Shown here piece by piece: positions 46,400 through 57,910 of a stretch of 64,000 nt of DNA (within the stretch, counting starts at the first letter, position 1; the number at the start of each line of letters is the position of its first letter). The stretch is from Symbiodinium sp. CCMP2592 (taxonomy: Eukaryota > Sar > Dinophyceae > Suessiales > Symbiodiniaceae). Both the position numbers and the translations under genes were made by a program. The notes under the pieces were generated by a model. It was not told the DNA's origin, did not search any database, and worked only from the letters and a program-made list of their open reading frames with translations. Location of the stretch: assembly GCA_905221615.1 (NCBI GenBank), contig CAJNDT010006189.1, forward strand, positions 171,001 to 235,000. The letters run 5' to 3'.

Positions 46400-47570
46400 A
46401 CTAGAAACAAGTTTACACAGTGCTGCAGGCTACTAGTTCGCGATAGTCAATCTTGACTATGATACCGTCAGACGTATTCCAATCCAACTGTCAATAACGC
46501 AATTACAGCGGACATGGAGCTTTAGCCAGCTGCTACGGGTACTCAACAGTCCGCAGATTGTCTGAGACAACGCTTCCAAGCTCTTTGGAGAGCGAACTCA
46601 AGTTTTGGCAGCTCTTTCTGAACTAACCGGCACCAATTCTGCAATAATTGTTTTCTAGCAAGATACCAAGTCTTGTTGCTCTTTCAAAAGCGACTTCAAC
46701 GCTACCAGTTGACTTGACCATACGCGTTGTCTCAAGCACCTGAGATCGTAGCTATCTCAACTCTGCAAGGAATGCCATGCTACTGAGACGCTTTTGTGCC
46801 CTCTTAATCGATTGTCGATCGCAGCAGCCTTGCTCGATCCATACTGCTGCAGACTTTAAAACTCTGTAGCAGTTCCTGTGCTGCACCACTTCCATGCAGG
46901 ATGTGTCTGCTTTGAGACACAAAAGACTTCAGACTTCGCTTTTAGATATGAGGGAAAAGGTTGATTTTTTTTGGGGTTTTTTGTGGTTTGAGGTGTGGGA
47001 CAGGTCCGAGAAGCAAAATCAAGCCATCCACCGGAAATCCAGGGACCAGCCACCATAAAGCCTGAGTTTAGCTCCACACGGTAAATGGCAGCCTTTATCT
47101 GTTGATAACAGCCATTCGCTCCAGTCAAATTTTCTGCTCCCACAAGCTCTTTCCGTGCCCGGTCACCATTAGGGAGCTGGCAGCGGACACGCCCGCAAGG
47201 TGCGCAGTGGATTTTACCGAAGTTGGTTTTTGGAACCCAGGTTCAACCTGGATTCCAATCTTCTTGGATGTGCTTGAACTCAGATCTTGCCCAGAATCGG
47301 ATGCCAGCTCGACGCCCTGCAGTGAACAGTAAAGAGGTTTGCGTCTCCTCTCCCTTTTCTCGCAGGATTAGGCTTCTGTGTAACCAGTGCACTTTGGCAA
47401 AGCTGGTGGAAAAGCACAAAATGAACAAACACAGCTGCTGGATCACCAACTCCAAAGGAGCAGTTCGAGGTAGCGCATCCAATGGGTCTCCTCAAGCAAG
47501 TACTTCGCAGTTACGATCTCCGACAGCCACTTCGAGTTGCAGCCGGCTTCGCCGGAGTACGATCTAATTA
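46400..47570. other. No supportable gene
   Basis: Unique-looking sequence with short open frames on both strands. An isolated AACCCAGGTTCAACCTGGAT palindrome lies at 47236-47255. The strand preference of coding-like pieces changes from minus to plus across this region. Confidence 0.4.
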
Positions 47571-47727
47571 CTCGGACAGGTGCACAGGACGCGTCTGTTC
47601 ACAACAAGGTGGCGGAAGACTGAGCAGTTTGAGAGGAATATGAGCGATGAATGCTCGCAGATAATCAGTTTCACGAGTGCACGGACCAAAGGCGCCCGCA
47701 AAGCGCAGAGCACGCTTGTTCAATTGA

Positions 47728-47920
47728 ATAGTAGTAGTAGCAGTAGTAGTAGTAGCAGCAGTAGTAGTAGTAGTAGTAGTAGTGGTTGTAGTAGTAGTAG
47801 TAGTAGTAGTATGTAGTAGTAGTAGTAGTAGTAGTCGTAGTCGTAGTAGTAGCAGTAGTAGTGGTAGTAGTAGTGGTAGTAGTACTAGTGGAAGAAGTAG
47901 TAATAGTCGTAGTCGTCGTA
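47728..47920 (+). repeat. (AGT)n array
   Basis: AGT/AGC runs, then AGT/CGT mixtures to about 47,920, like the arrays at 5.2, 7.5 and 45.1 kb. Confidence 0.92.
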
Positions 47921-47945
47921 GTTCAAATTGCCTGACACTTGAAAA

Positions 47946-48218
47946 TTGACTGGAGAAGAGTGCTTAGCACCCGACTGTTGCTGCTGGCTCCTTCAAGTAC
48001 GGAGACTGGTCTTTTGTCAGCAAGGGCATGACTTGAAGTTGGTTCCACCTGCAAAAGATGAACCCAAGAATGAAAAGATACGTCAGAAAAAAAAGAGACG
48101 TGCTACGAGTCTGACAGATAGTAGGTTGTTTTTTGAAGCTCCGAGGGCGTCGGAATGCAGTTCTGGTGTTGTCCTTGATGGGTGTTCTGAATCGTCGTTC
48201 AATAGTGCAGTTTGGTGA
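47946..48218 (+). CDS. Possible exon or small ORF with a basic stretch
   Basis: The plus-strand frame is lysine/arginine-rich in the middle (EPKNEKIRQKKKRRATSLTD), a possible nuclear-localisation-like patch, and acidic/Ser-rich afterwards, ending with a stop at 48218. It has natural composition and follows the AGT array. Start and family are unknown. Confidence 0.35.
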   Translation: MTGEECLAPDCCCWLLQVRRLVFCQQGHDLKLVPPAKDEPKNEKIRQKKKRRATSLTDSRLFFEAPRASECSSGVVLDGCSESSFNSAVW

Positions 48219-48639
48219 TGTGTTCTAACTTGAGTGACTTAGAAGGCAAATAACTTGTGTTTCCAAGATTTGACGTTAGCCTTGCAGGAGCTAGACCACG
48301 GTTGAAACTTTTGTTCCGAACCGGTCGACTTTTTGTTTAGTTTTGCAAGCCCTCAAGCTTGACCAATTTGAGCTGGCATCGAAGTCATGTGGTATGTTTT
48401 TGTTTGATCTTTTTCTCCGTAGGTCGGTCAGACGTGTGAGTTTGCTTTCGCCAGGGCCAGAGCTTCTGTCTGTGCAGTTCCCGGGCTTGAGTCGGAATGC
48501 TGAAAAACGTGATCGACATTCCTGCCACACACAGAGTGCAGTGTCTGTTAGACTTAGAGGAAGACCAAGAGAGTTTGAACCCGTCCGTGACGTGCAGATT
48601 CGGCTAGAACACACCCAACCGTGCAAAGGAAAAAGTGCT

Positions 48640-48850
48640 AGCCATCCTGGGCGAATCCTCGCCTGCCCCACTCATCCTGTGCGAACCCTGCACTCATCCT
48701 GCACTAATCGTGTGCCTATCCTCTCCTCCTACCTATCCCACGCTAACCCCGCGCTTGCACTCATCCTGGCTACTCCTCGCCTATTCCTATGCGAATCCTG
48801 TGCTGATCTTGCACCATTAATCCTGCATTAATCCCAGGCTAATCCTCGAA
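48640..48850 (+). repeat. Degenerate (ATCCTGCACTA)n-type repeat
   Basis: ATCCTG or a close variant recurs about every 10-14 bases (CATCCTGTGCGA, CATCCTGCACTA, AATCCTGTGCTG, AATCCTGCATTA). A clear but diverged short-period array. Confidence 0.75.
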
Positions 48851-48859
48851 TGCCCTCGT

Positions 48860-49100
48860 TTCGGCGGTTTCCTGGAGGCTGTTTCCTACCGATGGCTGTT
48901 GTTTACAACAGGCCGTTTCATGCGGCACGTCGTTTCCTACGCCTGGCGCACCCCCCATCGGACGGAAACAATGAGCATGCGGGGGCGAATCGGATGTTGA
49001 GCATGGGTTGCGAAGCCACAACAAGAAGGAGTGGGGCACGCCGAGCTGTGACTGCACGGGCTGAACAGTTTCCTGCCAGATGCCGTTTCTCACTCGTTAT
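48860..49100. repeat. Loose GTTTCCT/AGGAAAC repeats
   Basis: GTTTCCTGGAGG, TGTTTCCTACCG, CGTTTCATGCGG, CGTTTCCTACGC and AGTTTCCTGCC recur at 15-45 bp spacing. The minus-strand translation gives repeated NSLQETA- and NDVPHETA-like phrases, a repeat effect more than evidence of a protein. Confidence 0.45.
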
Positions 49101-49279
49101 CCTGCGCCGATCACTCCCAAGCTTATCCAGACTAAGCCTCACGCGCCCAGATGATCTTAACACCATCCGAGCGCTGGTCGATTCCCGCAGCGATTGGTGG
49201 CAAATGCGAAGTCTGCACGTGGATGCAGGCGTTGTTTGCTTTTTCAACATACAGTACAATTTCAGCCCATGTGGTTTCG

Positions 49280-49450
49280 TGCTGGTTTCCGCTGCCAGTG
49301 CTTGTTGCTCACGATGTTGCGGACAAAAGTTGAAAACATCAAGACCCTGCTTCCAAAAGAGTGTGTGTACCCACCCGGAAACTTCGACATAATTGGGGGA
49401 TCCGAAGCCCAGAGGCAGGTGGACAACAAGGCTGTGGCGAAACGTGACGT
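49280..49450 (+). CDS. Single strong exon, unrecognised protein
   Basis: After a CTGCCAG acceptor near 49300, the plus strand reads LRTKVENIKTLLPKECVYPP then GNFDIIGGSEAQRQVDNKAV. Composition is clearly protein-like, with a short helix and an ordered loop. It lies upstream of the methyltransferase gene on the same strand and could be part of another gene in a tandem same-strand series. No domain is recognised. Confidence 0.45.
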
Positions 49451-50671
49451 TTTTTGCCACTTCATCACACCATGATCAAAGCGATACCTCCCCCCGACGT
49501 CCTGCAGTGGGCAAATGCGACTCCTTTCCGGAGCATGCTTTGGCGACACATTTGGTTTTTCGTTCATGCTGCAGGTGTGGGCTTTCACCACGCAGACAAG
49601 AAGCAGACAGACAACTGTCGTTTCCCGATAGCACCCACGAGCTGTAGCCCCTTCAAAAAAACAGCGAGGTTGCCCAGGTAAGAAACAGTTCTTGCACTGT
49701 TCTTGCAGTGCAACATAATCATTGACGAACATTTGGTTGGTCGGAGCCTGTAGGATCCTTGAGCAACATGCGACGCTCCCACCGTTCTGCGCCGCGCAGT
49801 GCATCAACCTTCCTAGCAAGGCCAGCAGGTAGATATGCCGACATGCACAGATGCTTCGCATACATGCGCCAGGTGTATTTCTTGTGTTTTTTTGGCCAGC
49901 TTGCCGGAGCCCATGCTCTCTGGCAGTTTTGTGTTGCAGACTGATCTTATGCACGTGAGCAAGGTGCCATGACTCCTTTGTCAACTTGTCAGAGGTATCC
50001 CAAGGTTCGCTGCCGATGGCTTGCTCCATGTGTGCTTGTGGCAGAATGCCAGGCTCGAAGACTGGCATCACGTCCAGATCCTTGCGTTGAAGTTGTCTTC
50101 GGCCGAACCTTTGTCCATCTGTGCAATGCTTGCTTGCCAAGGCCAGTGCGAGCACTTCCAGCAGAGCAAAAATTCAGCAATGACAAATTGCGCGCAGCGC
50201 GCCCGGGTTACACTTGCTCTACTTGCGTGGATTTAGTGAAGCTCTAGTCACAGTCTGCTTGGCGAGGCAGAGACAGAGGATCCTTTTGCCAAGGCATGGA
50301 TCGCTGGTATGTGAGTTCTTCCAAGTGTCCACCTGGCAGGTCAAAGTTGCCTTGTTTGGATTCCTGGCAGTTTGACTCTCAGACTGTCTTTTGTAATTCA
50401 CCTTAGCGGGTCTGAAAGCTCTTGTTTGCAGCCTCTGTCTTGAGCTCTCCCAGTGCAGCATGTTCGCGGAGTGAAATCCAGAAGGATTGCCCATACCTGT
50501 ACTCCTGTATGGACGATTGTCGATAAGGGTGCAGTGCAAGAAGAGTAGCCTGACAACGCCCGGCTTCAAGCAGAAGGATACATGGCATGCGCTCATTGAG
50601 GTGATCAGCGACAGAGCCACTCGCAGCCCATGATTGTTAAGAGCAGCTGTTTACAGCGCCTGCGTGATGCC

Positions 50672-52445
50672 ATGGCTGAGCCGTCTGCACTGGACGCTGT
50701 TTCTCTTTGGCCATGGACACGACGACTATCCGGCTGCAGCTCGACACTGAATTGCAACGGTGGCTCCTCTTCTAAACGGTCTTGTTTGATGCAGGCAGAC
50801 CAGCCGGACTACTGGAACCAAGTCTACAAAGTGCAAAGCCTGCACGGGCGCTCCCTGTACGAGTGGTACGGTCTTGGCCAGCAGCTCAGCTTGTATTGTT
50901 TGTCGGCGTGCAGGGCGAAGGACATCTCTTTGATGTGTTTCGATGTTGAGTCCCCTCGTGCAGGCTACCAGCAACTGCACAGTTCTTTGATGGAGCTGCT
51001 GGAACCGCTGCCTGCTCACTCGGCCAGCACAGCGAGGCCGAGGATTCGTCTGCTTACATCTTCGGAGGTATCTTGAGTGGAGGTCCTCCAAAACAGGCCT
51101 CAGAAGTTTCGGGAGTGTAAGAAAGCACATGGACCGCATGAAGCTGCCTTTGTTTGTAGAGTTCTGAAAGGCTGCTCGTGCTTGGAAGCGGCGACTCCGC
51201 CCTGAGCGCCGAGCTGGCTTCAGACAAGGCAGGTCCCGGCACGATTGTTTCCGCGCTTTGTTACAGCTTCGGGCAGGTTCTCGAGAAGCAGAACTTCGAG
51301 GTTCGGACCCGTGGTGTGCGCTGAGAACCGCCAAAGCCTCAGCAGTTCGAGGTCATCAGCATCGACTTCTCCGCTGAGGTGACAGATGCTCGCTGCAATC
51401 AACCGATCATTCGTTGCCAGCATGCAGAGCTTGGAGCATTTGCGGCCCATCTTGCCAGTGTCGTCTTCAGGAACGGATGAGGCGGAGATTCCCAGATTTA
51501 ACTTTCCTCACCATGGATGCCAGGCGCCAACCTATCTTTTCAAGATATCGTTGCAGATGTGTCAGGTGGAGGACATTATTGTGTGTAAGAATCCGCGCTG
51601 ACTGTCTTCAGGAACATGTCAGATTTCGGTGGTGGCTCTTTTGTGGCTGCCGTCGACAAAGGCCCAGAATGTTGGATGTGTGGTTTTGTCGACTTGGGTC
51701 TTCGGGTGCATTTCCCAAAGAGGCTTGTCTGACTGCCTCGGCACAGTTGCGTCCCGGAGACAGTACTTCCAGGACATTGGCAGTTCTGTAGCCGTGTGTG
51801 ACATGCTTTCACCGAGCACCGCAGGAGGTGCGACGGGTGCTTGTTTCAACCGGGCGTCTGCTGGGAGCTTGGGACCGTGCACAAGTTGATCCGTGCAAGT
51901 GTAGAAGCAGATGGCTCCGAAATTTTAGGCTTGTGGTGTCGCAGCGAAGGCTGTGGGCAGGTCAAGTTGCTCGGATGCACGTAGAAACAGCACATCGCTA
52001 AACTGCATTGATTTGTTAGCAGGATTTGCTGTCAGATGACGACGAGGTCTTGCGGTATGGCCCCGTGAGCAGTCGCGAACCATTCGCTTCCTGCAAGTTG
52101 TGCGGAGGATGAGCTAGATACCTTCCGTGAGCGACACTCAGAGGCCGACCTGCGACAGCCGCTAGCCGCTAGCCTGCCATTTTTGACTACACCACGCTTC
52201 CTCCTACCCCGCCAGGCTCATGACCTGGGACCCGGCTGGTCCTGCAAGGAGCAGGTAGGGTGATCGGTTTTTCAGCTTTCAACTCAAGATGATGTCTTTC
52301 TTCGGTTTAAAGGAGATGTATGGGCCGCTGTTTATGGAGAGCGACGAGAAGCAGCCTCCCTTTCCACAGCCAGGAACGGAAGGCACCATCCCATATTTCC
52401 TGTGTCTTGGAAGCATGCAAGCGTCGAGTGAGGAGCCCAGGTCAA
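50672..52445 (+). CDS. METTL13/EEF1AKMT4-like methyltransferase, multi-exon
   Basis: This is a SAM-dependent methyltransferase of the eEF1A-lysine type. Exons: 50672 to about 50699 (MAEPSALDA, possible start); 50795-50870 (…PDYWNQVYKVQSLHG…YEWYG); 50964-51067 (GYQQLHSSLMELLEPLP); 51160 to about 51230 (RLLVLGSGDSALSAELASDK, the SAM-binding motif I); 51346-51378 (FEVISIDFSAE, motif II acidic Asp); 51471-51523 (ERMRRRFPDLTFLTMDA); 51612-51661 (NMSDFGGGSFVAAVDKG, motif IV); about 51723-51745 (GLSDCLGT); 51825 to about 51863 (EVRRVLVSTGRLL, post-motif). The order YWxxxY-EWYG-LGxGxSxLS-SIDFS-MDA-FxxxxDKG-EVxRVL is diagnostic. Introns are about 80-95 bp with GT or GC donors. The piece at 52289-52440 (MMSFFGLKEMYGPLF, …TIPYFLCLG) may be the last exon. 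Motif IV reads SFVAAVDKG instead of SFDVVxDKG, losing the usual Asp. Confidence 0.83.
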
Positions 52446-52526
52446 TCCAGGTCATATCATACGTTCAGAATACGTATGTATATCTTATGTACGTATAAAC
52501 TATAATATATTTTAAAGATACCATAC

Positions 52527-52660
<134 letters not shown>

Positions 52661-52827
52661 ATATGACATTTTGGACAAGCTGTGCTGGCTGCACCCGCTG
52701 TGCAAAACGCAGTTTTCAGGTTGGCTTGCCGCGTTTCTGCGACCGACGGCGGCAGCTGAGATGTCAAAAAGCCATGCGCTGCACAGGATCTTTTTTTTCC
52801 GCTGCGATCTCGTTCAAGTTGAATCTG

Positions 52828-52992
52828 TCTATCTACCTGTCTATCTGAGTATCTGTCCATCTGTTTTTGTCGGTCGGTCTGTCTGCCTGTCTGTCGATTG
52901 GCTCTTCAATTCTGTCTGTGTATCTGCGTACCGATTATTCTCATCTATCTGTCAATCTACCTATTCATCCATCTATCTATCTATCTGTCCAT
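52828..52992 (+). repeat. (CTAT)/(CTGT) tetranucleotide tract
   Basis: Imperfect CTAT, CTGT and CTAC units with unique insertions. Confidence 0.85.
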
Positions 52993-53639
52993 GTTATGCA
53001 AAGCAGTCGCTCGCGTTTCATTGGCACGTGATCCAGTGCTTGGATGGTCTTGCGAGGGCGGTGCCGGCATTGGGCTGCTGTTCATTTTGCCGAGGCACAG
53101 CGAGGGAGGATGGAAGGGCCGGGAACATTCTGGGTTCTTGTTAGAGGATTTCATTCAAGTTGCCATAATCAGGAAACCCCGTTATTCACCATATTTCACT
53201 ATAGATCCATATCATGGTAACTTAAAGTAAATTCCTCAACAAGAACCCGACATTGGTTCGCAGATGCTGTGTGTCCCATGGAGAACGGCTAGTAGCGACC
53301 ACCAGTGCTCTTATCTCAGCGGCACTTGTATGACCTTATCATGATCGACAGCGGACGTGCTTGCGCGTGACCAGAAACGGTTTGGAATGTTTTGGACTTC
53401 AGAAAGCTGCTGATGATCTCTATTGCCTTGAAGTCCCATTAGACGCAATGTAAAGGGAATTTGTTAAACCCTTCTCTGCGGATTAGCACCTTCCTTTCCT
53501 TTCCGTGGGGTGCAATGCATATGTAGACAAAGCTCGCTGCAGGCTGATAGCGGCGGGAAACTCGGTTGCGTGCTGATGTGCATCCTTCAGAACCCTGCCA
53601 GACTATTCCGAGAGATAGCAGTTGGTTCTGTCAAAGATT

Positions 53640-53768
53640 CCGTCGGTCCGTCGGTCCATCTCCGTCGGTGCGACGGTCTGTCAGTGGCGGGTTTGTCTGC
53701 CTGTCTCTGTCTGTCTGTCCGTCCGTCTGTCCGTCCGTCTGTCGGTCTGTCTGTAATCCATCGGTTTT
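53640..53768 (+). repeat. (GTCC)/(GTCT)-type tetranucleotide tract
   Basis: CCGTCGGTCCGTCGGTCC and CTGTCTGTCCGTCCGTC phrases. The rest of 52.99-54.05 kb shows no convincing gene. Confidence 0.85.
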
Positions 53769-54061
53769 TCAGTCTCTTTCCTGTCCACCAACGCCGCCGC
53801 CACCCGACGAGCACTGCCGCTGAGTCGTTGCTCGGAGCTCCCCGGGCCGCCCCTTTGCCGCCAAGAGCCCAGAGCCACCGGAGCAGCAGAGCAAGGCTGC
53901 AAGTGACTGCAAGTGTTGCCACATCGCGGCTTTCTGTGAGGAGCGTCTTGCAAGACGTTGCTGTGAACTTTGGGGCCATGGTTTTCTGTGGCTTCTTGAC
54001 TTACCAGGCTCCGGCTAGATGTTTCCAAATGGCTGAGTGACTGGGCCTTGTCAGAGCCAGC

Positions 54062-55545
54062 CTCCTTGAAGGAGTGGAATCAAGACTCCGTGCGGTCCCA
54101 AGCCAAGGAGGCGTGCACGATACTTTTGGCAGGGTTTTCGGCGTCCTTGCTGAAATATCGCTTATTGCAGGAGGGGGCGTTGATCGCGCGGCTTCCAGTT
54201 CAAGTCCCCACGGATGGAGAGGTGCCAATGAATCTGGCAGCCGGCGTGGTACTAGAGGATGAGAGAAGAGAACGTTTGTTACTGCTTTAGGTTCGTATTG
54301 CTGAGATGATTGTGGCTTCCCAGACTCCGCAGGTTGTTGATGTCCAGTTGAGTGACCTCCGAGTGGGGCGACGGATGAATTCGCGGCGGCCGGTGGCGTG
54401 CTCGGCGGTTCCGGTTTCCATGTTCAAGCTCCGCTTGACACATTGGGAGGTCCTTTGCCTCGGGAATCTCAAGTTCTGTGTAAAGCTCAGCACAATTTAG
54501 CAGTAGAACATCTCCAAGACAGTAAACATGTCCCGGATTCCTGCCAGCACAGGTCAGGACTGCATCGATGCCTCCATGGAGGTTCAGGAGGCGTCCTTTC
54601 CTGGCGCCACAGTGTGGGGGATGTCTGGGGGTGCAAGAGAGTCTGGGCTGAAGGCCATGGTCCGTACGGACTTCCTGCTTGTGCCCGTGCTCTGCAATCC
54701 TTCTGACGATGATGTGTTGGCATCCCAGAATCCAGGAGCTTTCATAGCCATAGGGCCATAGTTGTCTTGTTTGCTAAGTTTTAAGGCCTGCCCTGGCCGC
54801 AGCGGTGAAAGACCTGAGCTTCGTGGCACTGCCTGGGAAGGTGCCTCTAAGGTTTTTGGGCCCTCAGCTGCTCTGCTCCGCACTTCACCACTCTCAGGAT
54901 CCAAAAGGAGATTGGGCACTGCTCTCCGAGATTCAACTCGCACAGGCCGGGGTGTCTGCTGGCTCTCGCGATCCGGCTCTCGCCCCTTTTTTACGTGTCA
55001 ATTTTGAGGTTCGCAGTCAGGGCTTGGACGAGGCTGCCGAACTTGTCGCATCGAGCTTTTCACGATGCCTTCTCCGCCCCACGTGCCGTGGAGGACGTTG
55101 GCCAGGCCATCATCATCAAAAAGAATGGGCGTGTTGGCACTCGATTCCTCGGAGTCTGGGTCTTGTTCCTTTGGTGGCTCACGCAGTAGTGAATTTTGCA
55201 GTGTACCTTGCTTGCGAGGTGCCGGACTGGAAATCTTTAACTGCCGAGGCTCTGCTTTGTCCGTTGGTCTTGGAGTTAGCTTCGAGAGTTGTCTCGTGAC
55301 AGGTGGACGCTCGTGTGAAACTGGGATTGGACACGCGAAACGTGTGATGCTGCCTGACTTCTTCAATGGACCTTACTCTCGATTTTCGCCTTCACTGATG
55401 AAGGCCTTCCGATACGCTTTTCCATGGCCTCGCACTGTTAGCATGCTCACCCTGAGGGTTGAGCCGTGCAAGTTTGTGTCACACACCAGGCCAACAGTGT
55501 TCTCGGCATCTAGTTTTCACAGCACGGAAAAGGCTTCTGCGGGGT
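54062..55545 (+). CDS. Exon-rich segment, unrecognised gene(s)
   Basis: Several plus-strand blocks read as protein. At 54170-54290, after ATTGCAG: ALIARLPVQVPTDGEVPMNL. At 54306-54400: MIVASQTPQVVDVQLSDLRV. At 54590-54761: SFPGATVWGMSGGARESGLK and AMVRTDFLLVPVLCNPSDDD. At 54805-54950: KDLSFVALPGKVPLRFLGPQ. At 55010-55080: GLDEAAELVASSFSRCL. At 55190-55300: FAVYLACEVPDWKSLTAEAL. They lie between the methyltransferase and the aldolase-like gene, all on the same strand. I do not recognise the family, nor whether this is one gene, or the N-terminal part of the aldolase-like gene. Confidence 0.42.
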
Positions 55546-56034
55546 AGCCTTCTTGCAGTCTGGGCTTCTAGAAAGGTTAGTCGCGGCTAGTCCTAGAAAC
55601 AATGCTCCCGGTATGGGGATACATGGAGTTATATAGTGTATCACGACAACCGCCAGATCCGCCCTTTCGTGATTGAAGCGATCACCTGTACTGCCAGTAC
55701 ATTCCAAAACGACGAGCGGCGGTTCGGCTGGCATGCTGAAGTCTAAGTGATCATTTGGCTCTGAGCTGGTGACGGCAAGGGACTCGGACAGCATGCGCCG
55801 CATACAGCAGCTGTCGCAGCATGTTTTGCCGAGCAGTGCAGCCGCGCCGTCTGCGCCCGCGGACTTGCCGGAAGTCAAATCTCTCGCACGTCGTGACCGC
55901 ACCCGGCGGGACACTACCTCAAGACAGAGATCACAGTTCAGTCCTCTCGAGTGACCTTGTCTTGGAAACCCAAAGTTCTTTCCTGCATAAGCCAGTAGGA
56001 AGCGTGTGCCCTTGCCCTGTTGTTCGGAAACGGA

Positions 56035-56853
56035 GGTGGGAGGCTCGTTGTAAGCTGGCCATCGCGTACCGACTCTCTGCCCACTATGGCTGGGACGAGC
56101 TTGTGTTCAACCACATCACGTTGAAGGTGCCGGAAAGTGATCGCTTGCCCGGCGGACCGCACTTTCTGATCAACCCCTTCGGCTTGCGCTTTGATGAGAT
56201 CACAGCTCCTTACCACGTAGCGAGGGAAAGGAGCGGAGCCCAACTAGAAAGCTGCCGGGTTTAGCTTGCAGCTGAGGCTAGCTCTTTGTTGAAGGTGGAC
56301 CTGGACGGAAATATAGTGGACAAAGGCACGAACCAAGGGCCACTCTTCAAGCAGGGATTCGTAGTCCGCACCTCAGTTTCGAGCAGATTTCGATGTTGTG
56401 TCGTGCTAGTGTCGTCCTCCCAGATGTCAGCCGCAAGTGTCAAGCATGTTTTCAGGTCCACTCAGCTGTGCACGCTGCCCGTCCGGACATCACCTGCGTC
56501 TGGCACTGCCATCATTCCGACACAGTTGCAGTATTGACCACTAAAGCCGGTTTCCTGCCCTTGACGCAAGAAGCTATATCTCAGTGGGGGGAATTCTCCT
56601 ACCACCCATTCGAGGGGAATGCGGTCGACTTGGACGAGCGGGAGAGTGCCTGGTGCTGAAGAAGCAATGGCTTGTCTTTTTCAGGGAGCTTGACATGTTT
56701 CATTCGAAACATAACATCATCCGGATGTAACCGAATCAATGTGATGGTTGGCAGGAATGGCGCATAACCTCGGGCCAAAGAACAAGGTCTTGCTCCTTGA
56801 GAATCATGGCCCGCTGACGGCAGGTGGTTCAGTGGAGGAGGCTTTTTTCAGAA
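56035..56853 (+). CDS. Class II aldolase/adducin-like protein, multi-exon, C-terminus not found
   Basis: The class II aldolase/adducin head domain is spread over four exons. Exon 1 (about 56035-56204): LAIAYRLSAHYGWDELVFNH, then FLINPFGLRFDEIT. Exon 2 (56277-56363): ASSLLKVDLDGNIVDKGTNQ…GFV. Exon 3 (56456-56645): VHSAVHAARPDITCVWHCHH, then GFLPLTQEAISQWGEFSYHP and DLDER. Exon 4 (56755 to about 56853): RMAHNLGPKNKVLLLENHGP, then GGSVEEAFFRM. Exact joins give DEIT|ASSLL across a GC...AG intron (56205-56276), GFV|VHSA across GT...AG (56364-56455) and DERE-R-MAHN across GT...AG (56646-56754). The HCHH and ENHG histidines match the zinc-binding positions of the aldolase branch (HxH and NHG). Adducins usually lack catalysis, so enzymatic activity is open. 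The next expected piece (…LERACE) was not found before the repeats at 57.05 kb. Confidence 0.87.
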
Positions 56854-57039
56854 TGCTCCTCGGCAGCCTGCTCCAGCTTCCCGTGAAGCTTGTAAGGGAT
56901 CGAGGCATTTCGGTAGACGAGACGAGAGCCTCCTTGGGAATGGCCTGTGCTTCATGGGTTTTACACGGGCGGTGCCTGGCCAGACAATCCGCAGTCATAC
57001 TGCATGTGACTGCGATCCGACAGTGAATCCCAGCCCAAC

Positions 57040-57400
57040 TTCTGATGATGATGCTGGTGACGATGGCGATTGCGATGGTGATTGTCGCAGTGGTGACGGT
57101 CTCCAGCTTGGGAATCATGGTGGTGGTGATGGTGCTGATGATGTGCAGGTTGATAGTAACATGTAGGAACCAGGCTAGGAACCAGGCCATGCATCTTCTT
57201 GGTCTTGCTGTTGGTATTCTCATCGTGGCTGTCTGCCAGTCTTACGATTGTGAGCCCCATCACTCTGCCACTAACAGCATCACCATCACTATCACCGTCA
57301 CCGTCATCACCATGATTGCCATTGTCACAGCTGTCGTCGTCATCGATTGTGTCACCTTTCCCATGATGATCATCAGCTTTGGCATTCTCTACTGATCATT
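57040..57400 (+). repeat. GAT/CAT-type trinucleotide-rich region
   Basis: GATGATGCTGGTGACGATGG and CATCACCATCACTATCACCG phrases give Asp/Gly, His or Val/Ile-rich translations. It is degenerate trinucleotide repeat, not a gene. Confidence 0.75.
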
Positions 57401-57452
57401 ACTTCTAGTCATGACTGTAACTGCTATGTTCACCATCACACCATGAATCACT

Positions 57453-57694
57453 ACACCACCACCACCACCACCACCACCACCACCACCACCACCACCACCA
57501 CCACCACCACCACCACCACCACCACCACCACCACCACCACCACCACCACCACCACCACCACCACCACCACCACCACCACCACCACCACCACCACCACCAC
57601 CACCACCACCACCACCACCACCACCACCACCACCACCACCACCACCACCACCACCACCACCACCACCACCACCACCACCACCACCACCACCACC
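57453..57694 (+). repeat. Perfect (ACC)n array, about 80 units
   Basis: About 242 bases of uninterrupted ACC/CCA. Depending on strand and frame it encodes poly-Thr, poly-Pro, poly-His, poly-Val or poly-Gly, all spurious. Confidence 0.97.
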
Positions 57695-57699
57695 GTCCC

Positions 57700-57910
57700 C
57701 CTCGTCGTCGTCATCATCATCAGGATTAGCATCAGCATCAGCATCAGCAGCATCATCAGCAGCGGCAGCAGCAGCTGCAGCTGCATTGGCATATGTATCT
57801 GCAGGTCATCATCATCACCACCAGCATCATCGTCATCATCATCATCATCAGCATCAGTATCTTCGTCATCACGACCGTCGTCATCATGATCATCACCACC
57901 ACCACTCTCT
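57700..57910 (+). repeat. CAT/CAG/CGT trinucleotide-rich tract
   Basis: ATCAGCATCAGCATCAGC and CATCATCATCATCATCAGC runs follow the ACC array. Confidence 0.85.

Noticed and set aside
49262..50155. 297-codon open frame on the minus strand
   Set aside because: No domain, irregular composition with many Cys, His and Gln, and it lies antisense to a convincing plus-strand exon at 49.28-49.45 kb. Probably chance.
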